Source of the DNA: Candidatus Fermentibacterota bacterium
GTDB lineage: Bacteria > Fermentibacterota > Fermentibacteria > Fermentibacterales > Fermentibacteraceae
Length of the DNA: 6,592 bases
NCBI GenBank assembly: GCA_012523605.1
Contig: JAAYTY010000133.1
Location: forward strand, 1 to 6,592
Direction: 5' to 3'
Each line of letters starts with the position of its first letter. Positions within the stretch are counted from its first letter, which is position 1. Both the position numbers and the translations under genes were made by a program. The notes beneath the pieces are model-generated. The model was not told the DNA's origin, searched no databases, and saw only the letters and a list, made by a program, of their open reading frames with translations. Below are positions 1 through 5,410 of this stretch, in pieces.

Positions 1-1
1 A

Positions 2-721
2 GCGCGCGCGAAGGCCGAGCTCCTGGAAGAGCCCGCACTCGGCGGGCTCTGCATCGTACCGCCGGGCTGGAGCGCGCTCGAGAGGGTCGCATCGGCCAGG
101 TCGCTGAGGATCTGGAGAGTGGGGCCCGGAGGGGATTCGTGGCTCGAGTCGTCGTCCTCCGGCTACACGGCGATGCCCTGGGGCGAGCCGATACGTCTTC
201 GCGCCCGGGGAAGGCACTTCGCGGAGGATGCCCTTGCCGCGCTGTCGGTTGCGGTTGCGCTGGGGGCCGGCGTGCGCGAGGCGGTCGAAGCCATGAGCTC
301 CTTCGAGGGGCTCGCGGGCCGGGGCCGCCGGCTGGTCTCCGGCCCCCTGACCGTCATAGACGAGAGCTACAACGCCAACCCCGACTCCATGCGGGCATGC
401 CTCGAGTCCCTCGCGCGCGAGGATGGAAGGCGCATCGCGGTGCTCGGGGACATGCTGGAGCTGGGAGCAGGCTCGGGCGTCATGCACGAAGAGGTGATCC
501 GGCTGGCCTCCGGCCTCGGACTGGATCTCGTCGTGCTCGTGGGCGCCGAGTTCGCTGCCGCGGCCGGCCGTCCCGGCAGGGGAGTCGTCTCCGTTGGATC
601 CTGGGAGGAGGCCCTGGCCGTGATCGAGCGTGAAGCCGGTCGGGAGGCGACCGTTCTGGTCAAGGGAAGCCATGCCATGAGACTGGACATGATCGTGGAA
701 CGGCTCCGGGGGGGCGCCTGA
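2..721 (+). CDS. murF: MurF, UDP-MurNAc-tripeptide:D-Ala-D-Ala ligase (3' part; start lies outside the window)
   Basis: MurF adds the dipeptide D-Ala-D-Ala to UDP-MurNAc-tripeptide in the cytoplasm using ATP, completing the pentapeptide precursor. The frame is open from base 2 and gives 239 residues, roughly half of a typical protein of about 450. The N-terminal domain and the P-loop are off the left edge. Visible landmarks, numbered from the first visible codon, are AKAELL (residues 3-8, end of the central ATPase domain core), GRH....DALAA (70-80), then the C-terminal domain with DESYNANPDSM (120-130), VLGDMLELG (147-155) and VKGSHAMRLD (220-229). These last three are characteristic of MurF and distinguish it from MurC, MurD and MurE. 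The TGA stop shares its A with the mraY ATG (TGATG). Odd points: the Asn usually found in the adenine-side motif GxHNxxNALAA is Asp76, the first Asn is Phe73, and the usual N-x-D-D stretch is replaced by VPPGW near residues 19-23. Identification is firm from motifs plus gene order. Confidence 0.96.
   Translation, partial: ARAKAELLEEPALGGLCIVPPGWSALERVASARSLRIWRVGPGGDSWLESSSSGYTAMPWGEPIRLRARGRHFAEDALAALSVAVALGAGVREAVEAMSSFEGLAGRGRRLVSGPLTVIDESYNANPDSMRACLESLAREDGRRIAVLGDMLELGAGSGVMHEEVIRLASGLGLDLVVLVGAEFAAAAGRPGRGVVSVGSWEEALAVIEREAGREATVLVKGSHAMRLDMIVERLRGGA
708..714 (+). promoter_or_regulatory. G-run ribosome binding site of mraY
   Basis: Seven consecutive G lie 6 bases before the mraY ATG, inside the last codons of murF. 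There is no AGGAGG-type sequence nearby. A G-run can still pair with the CCUCC core of 16S rRNA through a G-U pair, at a suitable spacing. That it acts as the binding site is inference; coupling to murF termination at the shared base may matter more. Confidence 0.45.
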
Positions 722-1875
722 TGCTGTACTGGCTCCTCTATCCGTTGAGAGACGCCGTGTCACTGTTCAATCTGTTCGGATACATAACGTTCAGAGCCGC
801 GTACGCGACCGTGACTGCGCTTCTGATCTCCTTTCTCTTCGGCCCCGCGATCATCCGGTACCTGGCCAGGAAACAGATCGGTCAGCACGTCAGGGAGGAC
901 GGGCCGAAGAGCCATCTCTCGAAGGAGGGCACACCCACCATGGGCGGGCTCCTGATCCTCCTCTCGGTGCTCGTGCCCGTCCTTCTCTGGGGAAGGCTGG
1001 ACAACAGGTATCTGCAGATAGTCCTGGGAGTCACGATATGGATGGGCCTCATCGGCCTCCTGGACGACTACCTCAAGGTGGTGAGGAAGTGCTCGAAGGG
1101 GCTTGTCGGCCGCTACAAGCTGGCGGGCCAGTTCACGCTGGGCATCGCCGTGGGCCTCTGGCTCTTCCTCGCACCCCTCATGCCGGGGGGAGATCCCGGA
1201 CAGAGGCTCGTTCCCTCGGTGAGAACCGTCGATCTCGAGGCTGGAGAGACCTCCATATCGGGTACAGAGACCACCCTTCCGTTCTGGAAGGAGGTGAGGC
1301 TGGACCTGGGCATCCTGTACGTCGCGCTCGTCGCGCTGGTCCTCGCGGGAACGTCGAACGCGGTCAACCTCACCGACGGGCTGGACGGCCTCGCGACAGG
1401 CACGAGCCTCGTCTCGGTCCTGGCCTTCGGGATCATGGCATACCTCCTGGGACACGCCAACTTCGCCCGATACCTCCAGTTCCCGTTCCTGTCCGGGGCC
1501 GGCGAGATAGCGGTCTTCGCCGGCGCCACCGCCGGGGCGTGCCTGGGCTTCCTGTGGTTCAACTGCCCTCCCGCCTCCGTCTTCATGGGTGACACCGGAT
1601 CGCTCGCCCTCGGCGGCGCGATAGGCTCCATGGCGGTGGTTACGAGGTGCGAGTTCCTGCTCCTAATCGTGGGCGGGATCTTCGTCGCCGAAGTGATGAG
1701 CGTCACACTGCAGGTGGGGCACTACAGGAGGACAGGGAGGAGGATCTTCAGGATGGCCCCCATCCATCATCACTTCGAACTGCTGGGATGGCCGGAGAGC
1801 AAGGTCGTGATCCGCTTCTGGATAGTAGCCGCGCTGCTGGGGCTTCTGGGCCTCAGCACGCTGAAGATAAGGTAG
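721..1875 (+). CDS. mraY: MraY, phospho-MurNAc-pentapeptide transferase (lipid I synthase)
   Basis: This integral membrane enzyme transfers phospho-MurNAc-pentapeptide from UDP to undecaprenyl phosphate, giving lipid I on the cytoplasmic face of the membrane. The 384 residues contain all the family signatures: DGPKSHLSKEGTPTMGG (60-76), the Mg-binding Asp pair in LLDDYLK (D115, D116), NAVNLTDGLDGLA (213-225), FLWFN (277-281), FMGDTGSLALGG (288-299, catalytic-site D291) and MAPIHHHFE (345-353, His triad 349-351). About ten hydrophobic segments alternate with short loops, as expected. It is about 24 residues longer than the E. coli protein (360), mostly from a longer polar loop at about residues 154-187 before FWKEVRLDLG. 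The ATG overlaps the murF stop by one base, and the first residues MLYWLLYPL match the usual MraY N-terminus, which supports this start. Arginine is mostly AGG; isoleucine is 14 ATC, 8 ATA and no ATT (hand count). murD follows after 6 bases. Confidence 0.99.
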   Translation: MLYWLLYPLRDAVSLFNLFGYITFRAAYATVTALLISFLFGPAIIRYLARKQIGQHVREDGPKSHLSKEGTPTMGGLLILLSVLVPVLLWGRLDNRYLQIVLGVTIWMGLIGLLDDYLKVVRKCSKGLVGRYKLAGQFTLGIAVGLWLFLAPLMPGGDPGQRLVPSVRTVDLEAGETSISGTETTLPFWKEVRLDLGILYVALVALVLAGTSNAVNLTDGLDGLATGTSLVSVLAFGIMAYLLGHANFARYLQFPFLSGAGEIAVFAGATAGACLGFLWFNCPPASVFMGDTGSLALGGAIGSMAVVTRCEFLLLIVGGIFVAEVMSVTLQVGHYRRTGRRIFRMAPIHHHFELLGWPESKVVIRFWIVAALLGLLGLSTLKIR

Positions 1876-1881
1876 GCGGCT

Positions 1882-3234
1882 GTGGGATCTTACTGGACCA
1901 GCGGCAACGGCAGGAGGGTCGGCGTGGCGGGCCTGGGCAGGAGCGGCCGCGCCGCAGCGAGGCTCCTGTCCGAGAAAGGCTTCATCGTGACCGGCTTCGA
2001 CGACGATCCCTCGGTGGAAGAGTGCGGATTCTGCGCCTCTCACAGGCTGGGCGGGGGGGACGAGCCTCTTGCCGCCGTGACATCCCTGGAGGGGCTGATA
2101 CTCAGCCCGGGGGTGCCTCCCTCGTCTCCGATACCTTCCGCCGCCAGGGCCGCAGGGGTGCCCGTGATAGGCGAGATCGAGCTGGCTTGGAGGAATGCCA
2201 TGGCGCCCGTCCTTGCGGTAACCGGCTCGAACGGCAAGACGACCACGGCGGAATGGCTGGGCCACGTTCTGCGCACCGCCGGATTGAAGGCGGTGGTGGC
2301 CGGCAACGTGGGATACCCGTTCTCCAGCGCCGTTCTCGATCACCCCGATCCCGACTGGTACGTTGTCGAAGTCAGCAGCTACCAGCTCGAGACCACCAAG
2401 GATTTCAGGCCTGCGGGCGCGGCCGTGCTCAACCTGACCCCCGACCACCTGCTGAGGCACGGCTCGATGGAGAAGTACAGGGCCGCTAAGGCCAGGATCT
2501 TCGCAAATCAGCACTCGGAGGACCTGGCGGTCATCAACATGGACGACCCGGAATCGGTGCCGCTGATGGGCCTGTCCCGGGGTGTCGAGTGCTACTTCAG
2601 CATCGAGAGGCAGGTGCCTTCCGGCGCCGATGCGGCCGGGGGTGCGGTATGCATGGTGTTCGACGGCACCAGGACCGAGGTCATGAAGGCTCGCGACCTG
2701 TCACTGCCCGGCGCGCACAACCTGGCCAACGCCCTGGCGGTGGCTTGCCTGGCCTCCAGGGCCGGTGTGCCTCCCGAGGCGCTGGCGGCCGGCCTGTCGA
2801 GCTTCGGGGGCGTTCCCCACAGGATCGAGAAGGTCCGCACCCTGCGCGGAGTGGACTGGATCAACGATTCGAAGAGCACGAACCAGGACTCCCTCCGGGT
2901 GGCCCTCCTCTCCTTCGACAGGCCGATCGTACTCATCGCCGGAGGGCTCTCGAAGAAGACGGCCTATGAAGACCTCAGGAGTCTGATCTCCGGCAGGGTG
3001 AAGCAGATCGTGCTGATCGGAAGCGCCTCGGCCGAGCTGGAGGAGGCCTGGCGCGGCGCCGCGCCCTGCCTGCATGCCGGAACGATGGAGGAGGCCGTCA
3101 GGATCTGCCGCGAGACGGCGGTGGAGGGCGACATAGTCCTGCTCTCGCCGGCCTGCGCGAGCTTCGACCAGTATCGGGACTTCGAGGAGAGGGGACGCCA
3201 TTTCCGCTCACTCGTGGAGGCGATGGAGCCGTGA
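1882..3234 (+). CDS. murD: MurD, UDP-MurNAc-L-alanine:D-glutamate ligase
   Basis: MurD adds D-Glu to UDP-MurNAc-L-Ala in the cytoplasm, with ATP. The 450 residues show three domains. The first is the N-terminal UDP-binding fold, GLGRSGRAAARLL (17-29) with SPGVPPSSPI (75-84) and GEIEL (97-101). The second is the central ATPase: P-loop TGSNGKTTT (114-122, K119), GNVGYP (141-146), EVSSYQLE (163-170), DHLLRHG (188-194), YRAAKARIF (199-207, K203 at the position carbamylated in E. coli), PGAHNLANALA (276-286). The third is the C-terminal domain: HRIEKV (313-318), NDSKSTN (328-334), SPACASFDQYRDFEERG (422-438), whose Ser427 and Phe434 correspond to E. coli residues that contact D-Glu. The GTG start is the only sensible one: it sits 6 bases after mraY, leaves 11 residues before the first beta strand, and has an AAGG element (1869-1872) with 9 bases of spacing. 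A small departure is DHLLRH where DHLDRH is common. Full length for the family. Confidence 0.98.
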   Translation: MGSYWTSGNGRRVGVAGLGRSGRAAARLLSEKGFIVTGFDDDPSVEECGFCASHRLGGGDEPLAAVTSLEGLILSPGVPPSSPIPSAARAAGVPVIGEIELAWRNAMAPVLAVTGSNGKTTTAEWLGHVLRTAGLKAVVAGNVGYPFSSAVLDHPDPDWYVVEVSSYQLETTKDFRPAGAAVLNLTPDHLLRHGSMEKYRAAKARIFANQHSEDLAVINMDDPESVPLMGLSRGVECYFSIERQVPSGADAAGGAVCMVFDGTRTEVMKARDLSLPGAHNLANALAVACLASRAGVPPEALAAGLSSFGGVPHRIEKVRTLRGVDWINDSKSTNQDSLRVALLSFDRPIVLIAGGLSKKTAYEDLRSLISGRVKQIVLIGSASAELEEAWRGAAPCLHAGTMEEAVRICRETAVEGDIVLLSPACASFDQYRDFEERGRHFRSLVEAMEP

Positions 3235-4334
3235 GGGCCAGGCTCTGCGCCGAAGGGAGGCTGCTGATGTTCCTGACAGCGGCGCTCCTGGTGGCGGGGG
3301 CCATGGCGGTCTACTCGGCCAGCGGCTTCGCCTCGATGCGGTACTTCGGTAACAGCCACCACTACTTCGCCGGGCACCTCCTCCGCACCCTCGTGGGAAT
3401 CCTTCTGGGCGTCTGCGCATGGAAGATCGGCCCCGGATTCTGGAAGGCCGTCGCTCTCCCGCTCTACCTTCTCTCGCTGGCTCTGGTCCTGGTCACGATC
3501 ATTCCATCCTGTCCCATAGCGCCTTCGATCAACGGTTCCAGCCGGTGGATCGTGGCCGGGCCCGTGAAGATCATGCCCTCGGAGCTCGTGAGATTCTCCT
3601 TCGTCATCCTGGTAGCCACGCTCGTTACGAGGGGCTCCGTCTCTCCCAGGACCCTCAGGGGGGTCGCGATCATCTCGTTCCTAGGTTCGGTGCCCGCCGC
3701 GATGTACCTGCTCCAGCCCGACTACGCCGGAGCGGCTTTCCTCGTGGGTACGGTTCTGGTGATGCTCTACATCTCCGAGGCCAGGTTCTCCCACCTCCTG
3801 CTGCTGGTGGCCGCCGCCGCGGTCCTGCTGGGAGTCTTCGTCGTCAGCACGCCGTACAGGGCGGACAGGGTCAGGGGATGGCTGAACCAGGGCCAGGAGG
3901 TCAACGGGGACAACTTCCAGCCCGAGCAGTCCTGCATCGCGCTGGGCAGCGGCGGGATCCTCGGCAGGGGGCTGGGAAGGGGCAGGCAGCAGCGTGGCTT
4001 CCTGCCCGAGGCGTTTACGGACTTCATCTTCGCGGTGATCGGCGAGGAGACCGGGTTCGCCGGGTCCATCGCCGTCCTGCTGGCCTTCTTCGCCCTGTTC
4101 TCGTGCGCCTGGAGGATATCCGCCAAGGCGGACGACGCCTTCGGATCGCTTGTCGCCGGGGGGCTCACCGCATCCATCATGGGCGCCTTCCTGATCCACG
4201 TCGGCGTCTGCCTGAGGCTGCTGCCCGCCACGGGAATGACCCTGCCCCTGGTGTCCTGGGGGGGTACGAGCATGATGACCACGCTGGTCTCCCTCGGCGT
4301 GATCGCTCGTGTCGCGACTGGAGTCAGGCGATGA
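3231..4334 (+). CDS. ftsW: FtsW, SEDS-family septal peptidoglycan glycosyltransferase
   Basis: FtsW is the multi-pass SEDS polymerase that joins lipid II into glycan strands at the division septum, working with a class B penicillin-binding protein. The 367 residues form about ten membrane segments. Landmarks are MAVYSASGF (25-33, end of the first helix), NGSSRWI (101-107) with MPSE (115-118), QPDYAGA (162-168), the outer loop with RVRGW (213-217) and PEQSCIALGSGG, then LPEAFTDFIFAVIGEETG (258-275), whose D264 matches the essential Asp of SEDS proteins, and LLPATGMTLPLVSWGG (330-345). SEDS sequence alone does not fully separate FtsW from RodA or SpoVE, but the place between murD and murG does. 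The listed GTG overlaps the murD stop (GTGA) and keeps three Arg before helix 1. An in-frame ATG at 3267 has a better binding site, so the true start is open. Departures from common motifs: MPSE for QPSE, SWGGTS for SYGGSS, and His323 for the usual Asn. Confidence 0.96.
   Translation: MRARLCAEGRLLMFLTAALLVAGAMAVYSASGFASMRYFGNSHHYFAGHLLRTLVGILLGVCAWKIGPGFWKAVALPLYLLSLALVLVTIIPSCPIAPSINGSSRWIVAGPVKIMPSELVRFSFVILVATLVTRGSVSPRTLRGVAIISFLGSVPAAMYLLQPDYAGAAFLVGTVLVMLYISEARFSHLLLLVAAAAVLLGVFVVSTPYRADRVRGWLNQGQEVNGDNFQPEQSCIALGSGGILGRGLGRGRQQRGFLPEAFTDFIFAVIGEETGFAGSIAVLLAFFALFSCAWRISAKADDAFGSLVAGGLTASIMGAFLIHVGVCLRLLPATGMTLPLVSWGGTSMMTTLVSLGVIARVATGVRR
3255..3260 (+). promoter_or_regulatory. Shine-Dalgarno sequence before an alternative ftsW start (ATG 3267)
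   Basis: GGGAGG, preceded by AA, stands 6 bases upstream of an in-frame ATG at 3267 (codon 13 of the longer ftsW reading). It is the best-spaced binding site at any gene junction in the window. The upstream GTG at 3231 has GGAGG at 3216-3220, but 10 bases away. If the ATG is used, ftsW is 355 residues and 32 bases separate it from murD. Against this, the short form would begin MFLTAALL, with no basic residue ahead of the first membrane helix. Confidence 0.5.
4320..4323 (+). promoter_or_regulatory. Shine-Dalgarno sequence of murG
   Basis: GGAG lies 7 bases before the murG ATG at 4331, inside the last codons of ftsW. It helps decide the murG start, because the murG frame stays open far upstream, across ftsW. 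The ATG also overlaps the ftsW stop as ATGA, which favours translational coupling. Confidence 0.6.
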
Positions 4335-5410
4335 GCAGGATACTCATCGCCGGAGGAGGGACTGGCGGCCACATCGCTCCGGCGATCGCGGTCGCCGAGG
4401 CTCTCCTGGCGGTCGAACCTTCGGTGAGCGTGTCATTCGTGCGCACCCCCAGGCCGGTCGATGGAATCATGTACGCCCCATTCGGAGGATCGGCGAGGAT
4501 TCTCGACTCTCCCAGGGTCGACAGGGGTCCGCTGTCGGCTCCGCTTCTGCCCTTCACCGCCTCCAGGGCTCTGGCGAAGGCTCTCGGGATCATCAGGGAT
4601 GTGCGTCCAGACGCGATCTTCGTCACGGGGGGATACGCCTCCTTCTTCTGCGCCGCGGCCGGATGGCTTCGCAGGATACCCGTCCTCCTGCACGAATCCA
4701 ACGCCCTTCCGGGCAGGGCAAACAGGGCGGCGTCGAGATTCGCCCGCCGGGTGCTCGTGGGTTTCGAGTGTGCGGCGGCCTGGTTCGGGCGCAAGGCCGT
4801 GGTAGCCGGGAATCCCGTGCGGACCTCCCTGGCCAGGATCGCAAGAGCCGAGGCCAGGACATCCCTCGGTCTGGCCCCGCATTCGCCGGTCGTCCTGGTG
4901 CTGGGCGGCAGCCAGGGGGCCCGGGCGCTGAACGACATCGCGCTCGCGGCACCCGAGGGGATTCAGGTGGCTCTCCAGTGCGGGGAGAGGGATTTCGAGA
5001 GGGTCGCCGCCGCATCCTCCGGAAGGCGGGGCTTTCACGTCACCGCGTTCGAGCCCGACCCGTCGGTCCTCTACTCCGCCGCCGATTTCGCGGTGGCGAG
5101 AGCCGGGGCCATGACCATGACCGAGCTCAGCCACTACGCCATACCCTGCGTGCTCGTTCCCTATCCCCTGGCGGCAGGTGACCACCAGACGCCCAACGCC
5201 ATGGCAGCAGCCGCTACAGGGGGGGCGCTGGCCGTCCAGGAGAGGGACGCTGATGCCGGTTCGCTCTGGAACAGGATAGCGTCCATCCTCTCCGATGCAG
5301 AGCTTCTGTCGTCGATGTCGGCGGCCATCTCCAGGCTGTTCCGTCCGGGTTCCGCCGAAGCCGTCGCCCGAATGATCCTGACCGAGGCGGGGTGGGGGGC
5401 TTCCTCGTGA
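4331..5410 (+). CDS. murG: MurG, UDP-GlcNAc:lipid I N-acetylglucosaminyltransferase (lipid II synthase)
   Basis: MurG is a peripheral GT-B enzyme on the inner face of the membrane that moves GlcNAc from UDP-GlcNAc to lipid I, making lipid II for FtsW. The 359 residues match the usual size (E. coli 355). N-terminal acceptor domain: GGGTGGHIAPAIAVAE (8-23, with His14), VTGGYASF (98-105), HESNALPGRANR (121-132). Linker: GNPVR (160-164). C-terminal donor domain: LGGSQGARALN (191-201), ADFAVARAGAMTMTEL (251-266, with the Glu that contacts GlcNAc), PYPLAAGDHQTPNAMA (277-292). The reading frame is open back to 3419, but the first 304 codons there run across ftsW in another frame and carry no MurG-like sequence. 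The ATG that gives MSRILIAGGGTGG is the natural start and overlaps the ftsW stop as ATGA. Odd point: where most MurG proteins read roughly GTxxGxE near residue 38, this one reads RTPRPVD. It ends in GTGA shared with murC. Confidence 0.98.
   Translation: MSRILIAGGGTGGHIAPAIAVAEALLAVEPSVSVSFVRTPRPVDGIMYAPFGGSARILDSPRVDRGPLSAPLLPFTASRALAKALGIIRDVRPDAIFVTGGYASFFCAAAGWLRRIPVLLHESNALPGRANRAASRFARRVLVGFECAAAWFGRKAVVAGNPVRTSLARIARAEARTSLGLAPHSPVVLVLGGSQGARALNDIALAAPEGIQVALQCGERDFERVAAASSGRRGFHVTAFEPDPSVLYSAADFAVARAGAMTMTELSHYAIPCVLVPYPLAAGDHQTPNAMAAAATGGALAVQERDADAGSLWNRIASILSDAELLSSMSAAISRLFRPGSAEAVARMILTEAGWGASS
5391..5399 (+). promoter_or_regulatory. G-rich ribosome binding site of murC
   Basis: GGTGGGGGG ends 7 bases before the murC GTG start and lies within the murG 3' end. 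As at mraY, there is no AGGAGG-type sequence close to the start; a GAGG at 5384-5387 is 19 bases away. The role is inferred from position only. Confidence 0.4.

Noticed and set aside
760..1455. 231-codon open frame on the minus strand opposite mraY
   Set aside because: Charged low-complexity translation without recognisable domains, opposite a conserved membrane protein; explained by GC-rich coding on the other strand.
1647..2489. 280-codon + strand frame across the mraY-murD junction
   Set aside because: Out of frame with both real genes and with an Arg-rich shadow composition.
1663..2514. 283-codon open frame on the minus strand
   Set aside because: It is antisense to mraY and murD, both strongly supported by motifs. 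Its Gly/Arg/Pro/His-rich composition is typical of a shadow frame in GC-rich DNA.
3419..4330. Open frame running through ftsW into murG, which would suggest a 663-residue fusion protein
   Set aside because: The first 304 codons lie over ftsW in another frame and give low-complexity Arg/Gly/Pro-rich sequence with no MurG or other motif. The MurG family start and its binding site are at 4331.
2053..5225. Runs of seven G inside genes (2053-2059 in murD, 4258-4264 in ftsW, 5219-5225 in murG) as possible frameshift or phase-variation sites
   Set aside because: Family motifs continue in the same frame on both sides of each run, so no frameshift is present, and G7 by chance is unsurprising in GGG-rich coding sequence.
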